Origin: a virus
DNA: 44,521 nucleotides
Direction: 5' to 3' (one strand)
IMG/VR virus record: IMGVR_UViG_3300032896_000441
Location: 1-44,521 of that record
Below, piece by piece: positions 31,373-39,410 of this stretch. Below the pieces are notes generated by a model. That model worked only from the letters and a program-made list of their open reading frames with translations. It was not told where the DNA came from and searched no databases. Numbering within the stretch: position 1 is the first letter of the stretch; the number at the start of each line of letters is the position of its first letter. The position numbers and the translations under genes are program-made.

Positions 31373-31866
31373 GACTGCGCCAGCCGCTCGTGCTCGGCGA
31401 GGACCTGGTCGTACGGGATCCAGATCGCGACCTCTGGCCACGTGTGGGCCGCCTCAGCGGCGTCGTACGACGACCAGTCGACGTCGACGCCGGCGACCGA
31501 CTTGGCGCGGATCGGGTTGTGGTTCGTGCCGATCTCCTCAACGGCGACCTCGACGGGCAGCAGCGGGACCAGACGCTCCTTGACCAGAGCCGCGAGGGTG
31601 ACGTGCCAGGCGGATGTCGGGTCGTACAGCACTCGGCCGGCTGGATCGTCCGTCGGGTACGGCAGGCCGAAGGTGTCGCAGTAGTCGAGTAGCTGCGCAG
31701 GGACGTCGCCGTCGTTGAACCCGAAGCGGGAGAACAGGCACTCGGAGCCGAGCCGCAGCGCGTCCTGCGGTTCGCCGACGTCGACGACCGGGATCCCGAG
31801 CTCCTCCGACACGAAGGCCACCACCGCGGGGTCGGCGCCGGCCGGGTCGATGCGCCAGCCGGTCAT
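31369..31866 (-). CDS. Early protein of unknown function
   Basis: The 165-residue protein is acidic and mixed alpha/beta (DPAVVAFVSEELGIPVVDVGEP, later PEVAIWIPYDQVLAEHE). ATG 31866 overlaps the ASCH gene end (ATGA). No catalytic motif or known family is visible. Conserved-looking single Cys residues are few, so a metal site is unlikely. Confidence 0.6.
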   Translation of the reverse strand: MTGWRIDPAGADPAVVAFVSEELGIPVVDVGEPQDALRLGSECLFSRFGFNDGDVPAQLLDYCDTFGLPYPTDDPAGRVLYDPTSAWHVTLAALVKERLVPLLPVEVAVEEIGTNHNPIRAKSVAGVDVDWSSYDAAEAAHTWPEVAIWIPYDQVLAEHERLAQS

Positions 31867-32342
31867 GCGGCCTGCCTGCGGATCTCCGACAGGACGCTGG
31901 GGTTCTTGATCTCCCACATCCCCTGAGAGCCGCGCAGCTCGACGGGGCGGTACAGCGGCCGCACGTTCGTGATCTGCAGATGCGCAGCGTTGTCCTCGGC
32001 CCAGGGCGAGCAGAGCCGGCCCGACGCGAGGCACTGCTCGGAGGTGTGGATGCCGGCGAGCGTGGCGATCGCCAGGACGTGGCCGAACATCCAGGCCGGG
32101 TCAGCGCCAGGCCCTCCCGGGCCGAAGCCCGGGTCGACCGTCGACAGGCGGCGCATCCGGTTCCAGGCGTCGGTGCCGGCGTACCGGAGGCCGGCGTGAA
32201 TCGCGATCGGGCCAGGGCGGTTGAACTGCGCGACCGCGGCGTGCAGCCCAGTGCGGTTGCGGCGGTTCTCGACGTCTTTCCCGCCGCGGACGATCGCCCA
32301 CGCCCAGGGCTGCTGGACGGTGATCGCGCGCAGGGTCCTCAC
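31863..32342 (-). CDS. ASCH-domain (PUA-like) protein
   Basis: The protein has 159 residues. The N-terminal TVQQPWAWAIVRGGKDVENR and the IAIHAG segment are typical of ASCH folds, which bind RNA or modified nucleotides. The C-terminal part (WAEDNAAHLQITNVRPL) completes the barrel. GTG 32342 overlaps the upstream gene. Such proteins are frequent in phage early regions; the ligand here is unknown. Confidence 0.8.
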   Translation of the reverse strand: MRTLRAITVQQPWAWAIVRGGKDVENRRNRTGLHAAVAQFNRPGPIAIHAGLRYAGTDAWNRMRRLSTVDPGFGPGGPGADPAWMFGHVLAIATLAGIHTSEQCLASGRLCSPWAEDNAAHLQITNVRPLYRPVELRGSQGMWEIKNPSVLSEIRRQAA

Positions 32343-32872
32343 GAGCTCGCTCCCCCGTCTCGGCCGCGCGGGTAGCGGTGGATCGTGCCGAAGGGCACCT
32401 CGGCCGTCACCTCGACCGTGGTGAAGCCCTCGTGCGTGACGACGCGGACACCGCGTCCCTGCTGCAGCGCGGTCTCACATGCCTGCTCGATCCGCGCGGC
32501 CTCGGCCTGGGCGAGCTGCAGTACTGCCCGCTCCAGCGCCTCGGCCGCCTCCGAGGTCTTCCCGCCGCGGCGGCTGCGCGTCTCGACGGTCCAGGTGACC
32601 TCGACGCTCCGCTCGTCGACGAGCATGGCGAGGATGCCGACCGAGACGCACCAGTCCTCGTGAGGCGCGTCGGCGACGTGGCAGGTGCAGCAAGCGTCAG
32701 CGGCCAGGGCAAGCCGCGAGGCGACGATCTCCTCGACAGCCCGGTCACCGGCGCTCTCACAAGGCCCGCAGACGTACACCCCGGGCACCGTGTCGGCGTG
32801 GCGGCCGCAGACGCCGGCGTGCAGCTGGCGGCGCTCCTGGGCGGTCAGCGTGACCTTCAGGCGGGCGGTCAT
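32339..32872 (-). CDS. Cysteine-rich early protein, probable zinc binding
   Basis: The 177-residue protein has two Cys/His clusters: CGRHADTVPGVYVCGPC (about 22-38) and CCTCHVADAPHEDWC (about 62-76). The rest is a helical segment with Glu/Ala and a beta end (EGFTTVEVTAEVPFG). The clusters suggest a zinc ribbon. ATG 32872 overlaps the upstream stop (ATGA). Function unknown. Confidence 0.65.
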   Translation of the reverse strand: MTARLKVTLTAQERRQLHAGVCGRHADTVPGVYVCGPCESAGDRAVEEIVASRLALAADACCTCHVADAPHEDWCVSVGILAMLVDERSVEVTWTVETRSRRGGKTSEAAEALERAVLQLAQAEAARIEQACETALQQGRGVRVVTHEGFTTVEVTAEVPFGTIHRYPRGRDGGASS

Positions 32873-33216
32873 CGACGTCCCCGCTTCGCTCGCGCGACCG
32901 CGAGGTCGAGCACGTTCGTTGGCGCCGGCGGCTCGGGCTTGTCGACCAGCGCGGGCTGGCACGTCGCGGCGTGCGGCATCGCGCGGACCTCGGTCTCGCG
33001 GTCGATCATGTCGTCCTTGCCGAGCGCCCGCGCGTGAGAGCGGCGGGGGTTGATCGCGCGGACGGCGACGTTGCCCTTCGGGTCCTCCAGCGGGTCGAAC
33101 GGCTGCCACTTGCCGCCCGGTCCGCGCTCGGACGCCACCGTGACGGCGAACACGATCGCGGCCTGGCACGTCCGGCACTTCGCCTGCATGCCCGGGACCG
33201 GGCGACGGGCCGTCAC
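32869..33216 (-). CDS. Zinc-ribbon-like protein, paralogue A
   Basis: The protein has 115 residues. The pattern C-x2-C-Q-A-x-I-x-F, then G-G-K-x-x-P-F-D-P, then a late A-M-P-H-x-x-x-C also appears in the 118-residue protein at 38542-38898, so the two seem paralogous. One metal site with three Cys and a His is plausible. GTG 33216 overlaps the ParB-like gene stop (GTGA). Confidence 0.65.
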   Translation of the reverse strand: MTARRPVPGMQAKCRTCQAAIVFAVTVASERGPGGKWQPFDPLEDPKGNVAVRAINPRRSHARALGKDDMIDRETEVRAMPHAATCQPALVDKPEPPAPTNVLDLAVARAKRGRR

Positions 33217-34154
33217 GACCGAGCCTCGATCTTCGAGCGCTCGTCGGAGCGGATGACGTCCTCCCAGCAGCGACCGCAGCCCACTCCCCCGACGCGGCCG
33301 GGCGTGTGCTTGCTGTGGCCCTGCTGCTGGCACAGCTGCGCGACGGCGCGGGCCAGCGGGTGGTGGCTGGTCAGGTGGGCCGCGGACTTCTTCCCCTGAG
33401 CGCCGGGCCGGTGGTGGCCGCCCTGGCGTCGGCCGGCGGTCGTGCCGGCGGCGAGGGTCATGGTGCCCTCGCGGATCCGCTCCTGCTCGGCCGGTGGGAG
33501 GTCGAGGAGCGCGAGCCGGCCCGAGACGTACGGCTGGGACCGCCCGATCTTCGAGCCCAGGGCGGCGTCGGTGAGGCGGTCGCGGGTCTTCAGCCGCTGC
33601 AGCGCGCGGGCCTCCTCGATCGGGTCGAGGTCCTTGCGCTGGCCGTTCTCGATCAGCATCTTCCCGAGGACGTCGTCGGGGTGGACGCCGGCCTTGATCA
33701 GGCACGGGATGTGGGTCCATCCGAGCTTCACCGCGGCCGCGTGGCGGCGGTGCCCGGAGACGATGATCAGCAGGCTCTGGTGGCGGCGTGCGACGACGGG
33801 CTGCACCAGGCCCTCGCGGACCATCGAGTCCATCAGCTCGGCGAGGTCGCCCAGGTCCTCGCGGACGTTCTCCGGGTCGGCCTGCAGGCGCTCGATCGCG
33901 ATCTCGAGGTAGACGTCGCCCTCGTCGGCGTCGTCGACCTCGGAGTCGCGTCGAGCTGCTCGGGCGAGGATGTCCGCGGCGCGGCGCATCGAATCGGGCT
34001 GGGGCCATCCGTGCTGCTCGACGACGCTCTTGACCTGGGCGATGCCGAGGTTGTGGTTCGCGGCGATCGTCGGCAGCGCCTGGTTCGGGTAGCGGGCGTC
34101 CGCGGCCGCGCGGAGGATCGCCGCCTTCACGCCCTTCGGGATGTCACCGGACAC
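33213..34154 (-). CDS. KorB-like ParB partition/regulator protein, paralogue 1
   Basis: The protein has 313 residues. An N-terminal HTH-like helix set (about 1-50) is followed by a ParB N-terminal domain (LLIIVSGHRRHAAAVKLGW, then ENGQRKDLDPIEEA) and an HTH domain (ALGSKIGRSQPYVSGRLALL). The C-terminus has HTPGRVGGVGCGRCWED with two Cys. It shares ENG-x-RKDL-x-PIEEA with the protein at 41468-43042. Such proteins bind CTP and DNA in partition or silencing; here plasmid-like maintenance seems unneeded because int is present. Confidence 0.85.
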   Translation of the reverse strand: MSGDIPKGVKAAILRAAADARYPNQALPTIAANHNLGIAQVKSVVEQHGWPQPDSMRRAADILARAARRDSEVDDADEGDVYLEIAIERLQADPENVREDLGDLAELMDSMVREGLVQPVVARRHQSLLIIVSGHRRHAAAVKLGWTHIPCLIKAGVHPDDVLGKMLIENGQRKDLDPIEEARALQRLKTRDRLTDAALGSKIGRSQPYVSGRLALLDLPPAEQERIREGTMTLAAGTTAGRRQGGHHRPGAQGKKSAAHLTSHHPLARAVAQLCQQQGHSKHTPGRVGGVGCGRCWEDVIRSDERSKIEARS

Positions 34155-34605
34155 GACGCACCTCCAGCCGGACCGCCACCAGCGCTTCGGCGTCGGCCGC
34201 CACGTACACCCGGGCACCGTTGTCGAAGCGGATCATCCGGGGCGTGCCGCCGCGGGTGTCGAGGCGGAACGCGACGATGCGGCCGGCCTCGCTCTGGCCG
34301 TGAGCGTCGAGGATGCCCGTGGCGTCGGCGGCGACCTTCAGCCGGCCGATGATCGGCACCCGGAGAACGTCCATGCCGATCGCCAGCCGGTCGATGGGCA
34401 CCGACCGGGTCGTGAAGTTGCCCATCGTGGGGTTCGCTCGCGCCCAGTCGTCGACCCCCCGGTCGGCGCTAGCGCCGGGTCGGTGGGTGGGGGCGCCGTG
34501 CATCTGGGCGACGCGGCGCCAGTGGCGCGCCCGGCGACGCGCGGCGGTGAGCGCGACGAGCAGGCAGATGATGACGATCGCTCGGAACAAGGGGGTCTCC
34601 TTCAC
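34144..34605 (-). CDS. Membrane-anchored early protein
   Basis: The 153-residue protein has one hydrophobic helix at about 7-21 followed by Arg residues, so it is probably anchored N-out or as a signal anchor with a soluble beta-rich domain (PTMGNFTTRSVPIDRLAIGM, later NGARVYVAADAEALVAVRL). GTG 34605 overlaps the small gene before it, and the end overlaps the ParB-like start by 11 bp. Function unknown. Confidence 0.58.
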   Translation of the reverse strand: MKETPLFRAIVIICLLVALTAARRRARHWRRVAQMHGAPTHRPGASADRGVDDWARANPTMGNFTTRSVPIDRLAIGMDVLRVPIIGRLKVAADATGILDAHGQSEAGRIVAFRLDTRGGTPRMIRFDNGARVYVAADAEALVAVRLEVRRVR

Positions 34606-34730
34606 AGCTCTTCCTTGGGCGAGCCCGGGACTCCCGAGGTGGACTCGTAGACGCAGCCGCGGTGCGGCTCGTGGGGATCGATGCGGGTGCAGGCCAGGCC
34701 GTCACCGGCCAGCCGCGCCTCGCAGGTCAC
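34602..34730 (-). CDS. 42-residue cysteine-containing protein
   Basis: The start GTG 34730 is in a GTGA overlap and the stop is in another. Three Cys residues and His near Glu (CEARLAGDGLACTR, EPHRGCVYE) could bind metal. The size and coupling suggest a real small gene; the longer upstream frame is Arg/His-rich shadow. Function unknown. Confidence 0.55.
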   Translation of the reverse strand: MTCEARLAGDGLACTRIDPHEPHRGCVYESTSGVPGSPKEEL

Positions 34731-35431
34731 GCCGACCACCTGGTGATGGCGATCGCGCCCGGGGTCGCGGCGGTGACGGCGACGGCGTACCAAGCGGCCA
34801 CGTACTCATCACCGCAGCCACAGGCATCGAGCGGGTGGTCCTCTAGGTCCTCGGCGTCGTAGTCGTCGGTACAACGGCGGCATACGGCGGCGTGACCGGC
34901 CGGGAGGACCCACAGGCGCTCGACGCCGTCCATCGGGTAGTCGGCGGCGCTCATGCTGAACCCCTCGCTCTGCGCGAGCGCGGCGGCGAAGTGATCCAGG
35001 CCGTCGTCGTCGAGGTGGCCGAGCGCCAGGGCGTACTCGCCGTCCTCGCCGAGCCAGGTGAACCGGATGCCGTCAGACACCCACGCTGGCGTGATGCGCT
35101 CGGGCATGCCGGGCAGTGGAGCGGCCGAGTCGCCGGGGTCGACCGGCGACTCGTGCGGGGCGCTGTACCGCTCCAGCGTGACCACGAAGTCGTCGTACGA
35201 CAGCGCGACCTTCTCGGGCGCTGGGAGCGTGGAGGCGATGTGCTCGTTGCCCACCTTGCGGGCGTCGTGCTGGCTGGGGAAGGTGCCCTCCTGGAACCGG
35301 CACGGCTGCCGGCAGCGGACCGTCCAACCGGCCTCGTCGGAGCCCTCGGTGACGGTCATGTGCACCAGCCGGTCCAGGTCGACCGAGTCAGCGTGCAGCT
35401 GGACCACGTTGCTGGTCTCTGCGGTGCTCAC
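34727..35431 (-). CDS. Early protein of unknown function
   Basis: The 234-residue acidic protein has an N-terminal part with CRQPC (about 40-44) and a C-terminal CRRC...CGCG cluster that may bind zinc. The segment RFTWLGEDGEYALALGHLDDDGLDHF repeats the style of phage early proteins. GTG 35431 overlaps the upstream gene. No recognised domain. Confidence 0.58.
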   Translation of the reverse strand: MSTAETSNVVQLHADSVDLDRLVHMTVTEGSDEAGWTVRCRQPCRFQEGTFPSQHDARKVGNEHIASTLPAPEKVALSYDDFVVTLERYSAPHESPVDPGDSAAPLPGMPERITPAWVSDGIRFTWLGEDGEYALALGHLDDDGLDHFAAALAQSEGFSMSAADYPMDGVERLWVLPAGHAAVCRRCTDDYDAEDLEDHPLDACGCGDEYVAAWYAVAVTAATPGAIAITRWSA

Positions 35432-35817
35432 GCTTCGTCACCCGCCCGGAGAGCGGTCTGGACGGCGCGTAGGTCGGCGAGCGCCTTCCCGAGCCCGTCG
35501 GTGTAGCCGTCGCGGTGGCCCTCGCTGTAGCCGAGGCGGAAGGTCGCGCGGGTGCTGGTGCCGCGGCGGCGGGCGGACTGCCAGGCGCGCCGGTAGCGGC
35601 CAGCCATGCGGGCGAGATCGCCGTTGATCTCGTTGATGCTGCGCAGCTGGGTGAGCAGCGAGTCATGATCGGCCATCACGCAGCGCGCGGCCCGGCCCGC
35701 GTCGTTGAGGGCGCCATCGCCGACGCGCAGCTGGTCGACGCGGTCCTGCTCGAGCAGCCAGTCCAGCCACTGCTCAGGGGTGGGCATCGTGCCCTCGGCC
35801 CAGGTTCGGGGCGTCAC
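35428..35817 (-). CDS. Helical early protein of unknown function
   Basis: The protein has 129 residues. It has PTPEQWLDWLLEQDRVDQL near the start, then a long basic helix (MAGRYRRAWQSARRRGTS) and an aromatic-Gly stretch (RLGYSEGHRDGYTDGLG). GTG 35817 is coupled to the upstream stop. Nothing identifies the role. Confidence 0.55.
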   Translation of the reverse strand: MTPRTWAEGTMPTPEQWLDWLLEQDRVDQLRVGDGALNDAGRAARCVMADHDSLLTQLRSINEINGDLARMAGRYRRAWQSARRRGTSTRATFRLGYSEGHRDGYTDGLGKALADLRAVQTALRAGDEA

Positions 35818-36602
35818 GGGGTCTCCTTCAGGTGCTTGGCGAGGGTGAGGCGGCCGGCGAGGGCGCCCCACGAGGTGACGGGGTCGTTGGACTCGCGGAC
35901 CCAGCTGTGGACGAAGCGGCGCTCGGTTCTGCAGGGGCAGATCGGGTGCTGGCACTGGCACGTCGCGCGGGTGCCGTCGGCGCGGCGGGGGCGCTCGCAG
36001 CGGATGACGCCGGAGTGCAGGTAGACCACGAGGGTCCGGTTGCGGCAGTGCGGGCACTCGGCGGCCAGGGCGGTGCGGTCCTCGCCGTCGAGGAGGCGGC
36101 CGGCGAGCTCGGCGAGGTGGCGCAGGTCGACCTGGATCGCGCGAGCCACGCGCAGCTGCGTGACGGTCCACAGCAGGGTGCGGAACCGGTTGACGAGCTG
36201 GCCGGTGGTCTCGCCCTCGTCCGGGACCGGGATGGCGGACTCGGGGTCGTGACGGACGATGAACCTGATCAGGTGCCGCAGGGTCATCTCGATCTCCGCG
36301 ACCAGTGCCCAGCCGCTGACGTTGCCCGGTGCCGCCGTCGCGCCCTTGCCGGCGGGCAGGCCGGCGGCCTCGGCCTGGCGTCGGGCGAACCTGTCGGCCA
36401 GGAACTGCTTGCCCATCTGCGCTCGGGTCGCGGCCGGAGTGAAGGTGAGGCCGGGCTGGCGCGAGTCCGCGAGATTCTGCAGGAGCGGCAGCTGGCGGTA
36501 GACGTCGCCGAGCAGCTTGGAGCAGTCGGCCAGGGCCAGCTCGAGCAGCTCGGCCTGGGTGGTCGGCAGCTCGTCGGGCTGGCGGGCGGGCTGCGCGCTC
36601 AC
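35814..36602 (-). CDS. Early protein with C-terminal zinc ribbon
   Basis: The 262-residue protein is mainly helical over residues 1-175 (AELLELALADCSKLLGDVYRQL, LRHLIRFIVRHDPES). A zinc ribbon CPHCRNRTLVVYLHSGVIRC precedes a CQCQHPICPC cluster, so one or two metal sites are likely. It could bind nucleic acid at the replication module, in which it sits. GTG 36602 overlaps the HNH gene stop. Confidence 0.62.
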   Translation of the reverse strand: MSAQPARQPDELPTTQAELLELALADCSKLLGDVYRQLPLLQNLADSRQPGLTFTPAATRAQMGKQFLADRFARRQAEAAGLPAGKGATAAPGNVSGWALVAEIEMTLRHLIRFIVRHDPESAIPVPDEGETTGQLVNRFRTLLWTVTQLRVARAIQVDLRHLAELAGRLLDGEDRTALAAECPHCRNRTLVVYLHSGVIRCERPRRADGTRATCQCQHPICPCRTERRFVHSWVRESNDPVTSWGALAGRLTLAKHLKETP

Positions 36603-37000
36603 GGTGCCCCCACGGCGTACTGGCCGTCCCGGGTGAGATAGACGGTTCGGTGGCCGTGGAGCACGACGGGGACCTCCCAGGGGTTGAAGCCGGTACGGAG
36701 CAGCCAGCCGGCGTCGTACGCCGCGGTGCGGTGGGACTCGATGCGTCCGTGGCAGCCGGTGGTGCCGGTGCCGCAGAGCAGGAGCAGGTTCGAGACGTCG
36801 TTGATCCACGTCGTCGACGAGCCGCCCATGCCTCGGGGGCGGCGGTGGTGCTTCGAGGACGGGGCGCCGGCGGACAGGTCGGTCGCGCAGAGCTCGCAGC
36901 GGGCGCCGGCGCGGTGGAACAGGAGCATCTGGGTCTCCTCGCCGGGGCCGGTGCTGGCGCGCTTGGGCCGGCGGGTGGCGCGGCGGCGGTTGAGGGTCAC
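36599..37000 (-). CDS. HNH endonuclease
   Basis: The protein has 133 residues. CELC (34-37) and a later C-G-T-G-T-T-G-C-H give the zinc ligands. HHRRPRGMGG with NLLLLC forms the His-Asn-His catalytic finger. The basic N-terminus (NRRRATRRPKR) may bind DNA. It lies between the DUF3263 gene and a zinc-ribbon gene and overlaps both. It may be a homing-type or recombination nuclease rather than a packaging factor, because a second HNH lies beside terS. Confidence 0.82.
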   Translation of the reverse strand: MTLNRRRATRRPKRASTGPGEETQMLLFHRAGARCELCATDLSAGAPSSKHHRRPRGMGGSSTTWINDVSNLLLLCGTGTTGCHGRIESHRTAAYDAGWLLRTGFNPWEVPVVLHGHRTVYLTRDGQYAVGAP

Positions 37001-37272
37001 GGGAGGAGTCCCTTCGTCGACCGGTGGGCGCGTAGGAGGTCGCGGCGCTCGACGAGGCGGCGCACGGTGGCCGGGTCGTAGGCGTCGGCGGCGGGCAGGC
37101 TGAGGACGTGGTGGAGGACCTGGGCGTGGCGGGTCGGCCCTCGGCCGAAGCGCTCCAGGACCAGTGCGTCGCGGATGCCGGCGAACTTGAACCAGCCGGC
37201 GCGCTCGAAGGCGATCACCTCGGCCTGGCGCACGGACAGGCGGGCGTCGAGCTGGTCGGGGTGCTCGGTCAC
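36997..37272 (-). CDS. DUF3263-like helical protein
   Basis: The protein has 91 residues. The pattern V-I-A-F-E-R-A-x-W-F-K-F-A-G, later R-F-G-x-x-x-T-R-x-x-Q-V-L, then D-P-x-x-V-R-R-L fits DUF3263, a small HTH-like family found in actinobacteria and their phages. GTG 37272 overlaps the initiator gene (GTGA). Its role is probably regulatory or replication-linked by position. Confidence 0.75.
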   Translation of the reverse strand: MTEHPDQLDARLSVRQAEVIAFERAGWFKFAGIRDALVLERFGRGPTRHAQVLHHVLSLPAADAYDPATVRRLVERRDLLRAHRSTKGLLP

Positions 37273-38222
37273 TGGTCACCTCCGCGGCGTCGCTCGTTCG
37301 CCTCGCCGGCGCAGTCGATGCAGGTCCCGTCGCTCTTCAGCTGCCGCCAGGCGTGCTCGGGGCACATGGCCGCCTTGGTTCGGACGACGGCGAGGCGCCG
37401 GCCGGGCGGCGGCATGGCTTCCCAGCCGGCGAGGAAGGCCTGGGCGAACACGGGCGGGGTGGCCCGGCAGGTCAGCACGGCGTGGTCGACAAGCGCGTCG
37501 TCGCCGTGGAGCTCGATGAGCGCCTCGATGCGGGCGGTCTTCTCGGCGCCGAGGGAGTCCCAGCGCAGACCGCGCAGCGGGGCGTGCTGGTTGACCTTCG
37601 AGGCGAGGATCGCGACCGGGCCGGAGGCCACGGTCTGCGGCTCCTGGTCGACGGCGATCGCGGCCGCTGCTGCTGCAGTAGTTGTAGTTCTTGTCTGAGT
37701 GCTTGCCACCTGTCCGCGTGGCGTGTCAGACGACTCGGGCGATCGTGTGACAGATCCGGGCGGGACGGTGTCAGACGGTCGCGGGAGGTCGTTTGCCACC
37801 GCGAGCGGGCGCGTGTCAGACGACTCGGGCGATCGTGTGACAGATCCCCCCGTGTCCGTGTCAGGCGATCCGGGGTGGTCGTCTGACAGGTCCAGCGGGG
37901 CCGTGTCAGACGACTCTTCGGTCAGCTGGCCCGGGAGGAACAGTCGGTAGCGGGCACGACGACCCCGCTGGCCGTCGCGGCCAGGGCGGGTCGGCTTCAC
38001 GACCTGGGCAATCCAGCCGGCCTCGACGAGGGATTCCAGGCGCCGCCACACCGTGCGGGTGGAGACGGCCCGGTCGGACGCCAGCGCCTGCTCGTTGATC
38101 ACGACGTTGAGCCCGGAGGCACCGTCGGAGTCGAGGGAGACGCGTAGCGCCCACCAGCGCAGGTCCTCGGTCATGTCGGCGACCAGGACGGCGCGCTGCC
38201 AGTCGAAGAGGTTCACGACCAC
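37269..38222 (-). CDS. Replication initiator, lambda-O-like, with iterons in its gene
   Basis: The protein has 317 residues. The first 95 form a winged HTH (NEQALASDRAVSTRTVWRRLESLVEAGWI). Residues about 105-175 are a Ser/Asp/Thr/Pro linker of five 15-residue repeats, each with an SDT or PDT core. The C-terminal 130 residues are helical, ending with a Cys cluster (CPEHAW...CIDC). The linker DNA is the iteron array, as in lambda O, where the N-terminal domain binds iterons inside its own gene and the C-terminal part recruits helicase. I chose GTG 38222; GTG 38216 is also possible. Confidence 0.78.
   Translation of the reverse strand: MVVNLFDWQRAVLVADMTEDLRWWALRVSLDSDGASGLNVVINEQALASDRAVSTRTVWRRLESLVEAGWIAQVVKPTRPGRDGQRGRRARYRLFLPGQLTEESSDTAPLDLSDDHPGSPDTDTGGSVTRSPESSDTRPLAVANDLPRPSDTVPPGSVTRSPESSDTPRGQVASTQTRTTTTAAAAAAIAVDQEPQTVASGPVAILASKVNQHAPLRGLRWDSLGAEKTARIEALIELHGDDALVDHAVLTCRATPPVFAQAFLAGWEAMPPPGRRLAVVRTKAAMCPEHAWRQLKSDGTCIDCAGEANERRRGGDQ
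37671..37705. other. AT-richer stretch beside the iterons, candidate unwinding element
   Basis: This 35-base stretch (TGCAGTAGTTGTAGTTCTTG core) has 16 G/C of 35 (about 46%), far below the surroundings. It lies just downstream of the iterons in the direction of the initiator gene, the same relative place as the AT-rich region of the lambda origin. Unwinding is inferred. Confidence 0.5.
37723..37912. repeat. Iteron array, 5 units at exact 45-bp period (origin candidate)
   Basis: GTGTCAGACG-type units start at 37723, 37768, 37813, 37858 and 37903, each 45 bp apart. Four are identical and one (37858) has a single change. Inverted TGACA half-sites lie between some (37745, 37835), and a perfect inverted TGTCAGAC copy occurs at 37881. 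A 37-base segment repeats exactly at 37721-37757 and 37811-37847. All lie within the initiator linker, in frame (45 bp is 15 codons). Confidence 0.82.
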
Positions 38223-38230
38223 CCGAGTCC

Positions 38231-38545
38231 CTACTTGGCCGCTTCGAGGAGCTCGTGCAGCCGAGCGTGGAACGTGAGGGCCATGCCCGCGTCGAACCGG
38301 ACGAGGGTGTTCATGACGTGGGCGCACAGCTGCGCCGCCCCGTCGGCGTCGACCAGGTAGATCACGTCCAAGCGACCGTCCTGGTGCAGCAGCGGCCCCT
38401 CCAGCTCGACCGCGAGGAGCGGCCCGGAACCGCGGCCCTCCACGCCTGCAGCCTGGACGTGCTGCAGCGCGGCTCCGCCGTCGGTGTCGACGACGACCGG
38501 TCCCGGCTGGCCGTGCTCTCTGAAGGGGTCGCTGATGATCTTCAC
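38231..38545 (-). CDS. Early protein of unknown function
   Basis: The 104-residue protein begins with GTG 38545 (GTGA coupling) and ends eight bases before the initiator start. It is beta-rich in the first half (GPVVVDTDGGAALQHV, GPLLAVELEGPLLHQDGRLDVIYLVDADG), with a helical end. Its place directly before the initiator is suggestive of a replication accessory, but no family was recognised. Confidence 0.58.
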   Translation of the reverse strand: MKIISDPFREHGQPGPVVVDTDGGAALQHVQAAGVEGRGSGPLLAVELEGPLLHQDGRLDVIYLVDADGAAQLCAHVMNTLVRFDAGMALTFHARLHELLEAAK

Positions 38546-38898
38546 GGGCGCTGGGTCTCCCTCTCGGTGTGCTTCGCCGCGACGTGGTCGAGGCACTGGT
38601 GGACGCGGTGCCACGGCATCGCCATGACCTCGTCGCGGGCGTCGTCGGTGGTCCAGCCGGGCCGGGCGGACTCCAGTTCGGCGATCAGCTCGTCGGGGTC
38701 CCAGGCAGTGCGGCCCGACACCGGCAGCGCCGGCACGAGCGGCTGAAGCCGGTCCTCGTCACGGACCGGGATGGGATCGAACGGTCGGGCGCGTCCAGGC
38801 TTGCCGTCGCGGCCGCGGACCCAGAAGAACGAGATCCGGGCCTGGCAGTGCTGGCAGCGCGGCAGGGGCCGCGGCCGCGGGCGGGTACGGCGCGGCAT
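38542..38898 (-). CDS. Zinc-ribbon-like protein, paralogue B
   Basis: The 118-residue protein shares C-x2-C-Q-A-x-I-x-F, R-P-F-D-P and a late A-M-P-x-H-x-x-x-x-C with the protein at 32869-33216. The basic, Pro/Arg-rich N-terminus (RRTRPRPRPLPR) could bind nucleic acid. ATG 38898 shares a base with the upstream stop (TGATG). Function unknown. Confidence 0.65.
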   Translation of the reverse strand: MPRRTRPRPRPLPRCQHCQARISFFWVRGRDGKPGRARPFDPIPVRDEDRLQPLVPALPVSGRTAWDPDELIAELESARPGWTTDDARDEVMAMPWHRVHQCLDHVAAKHTERETQRP

Positions 38899-39410
38899 CA
38901 GTCCGTCCACCCAACGAGCCGGCCGACGCCGGCGACCGCCGCGGCGACGTCCGGCGTCAGGACCGTCGTCTCGTCGACGACGGCGATGGAGTACTGCTGA
39001 CCGGTGCGCGCGCGGCCGTGAACCACCGGGGGCGGCCAGGGACCCTTCCACGCGCCGCACCAGCAGCCCGTGCGGTACTTGATGTCCCCGCCGACCTTCT
39101 CCCGCGGCCCGAACGAGAACGGCCGCGGGAGCCACCGGTGGACGTGACCCGGCTCGACCACCGGCGTGGGGACGCACAGCCGTTCGTACGCCGCACGGGC
39201 GCGGGCCAGCCGACGCGCGTCGCGCCGGCGGCCGGCCTCCATCAGCCCGACCATCGTCCGGGCCGGATCCGGGGTTGGCGGCTCGGGATGGCCGGCGATC
39301 TTCGCTGGCGTGTGGTCCGGGCATCGGCGCGCGTTCATGAACTGCTGCGCCTGCTTCCCGCACAACCCGTCGGCGAGCGGGTAGGTGCAGGTCAACCACG
39401 GCCGGGTCAT
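38898..39410 (-). CDS. Early protein with cysteine clusters
   Basis: The protein has 170 residues. CTYPLADGLCGKQ with a CPDH pair near the N-terminus suggests a zinc site. GCWCGAWKGPWPP in the middle has further Cys and Trp. The basic helix RRRDARRLARARAAYERL may contact nucleic acid. ATG 39410 overlaps the upstream stop (ATGA). No family recognised. Confidence 0.58.
   Translation of the reverse strand: MTRPWLTCTYPLADGLCGKQAQQFMNARRCPDHTPAKIAGHPEPPTPDPARTMVGLMEAGRRRDARRLARARAAYERLCVPTPVVEPGHVHRWLPRPFSFGPREKVGGDIKYRTGCWCGAWKGPWPPPVVHGRARTGQQYSIAVVDETTVLTPDVAAAVAGVGRLVGWTD

Noticed and set aside
37723-37912. CRISPR array
   Set aside because: Repeats are in frame in a coding gene, the 45-bp units are partly conserved throughout, and spacers are not unique; no cas genes are present.
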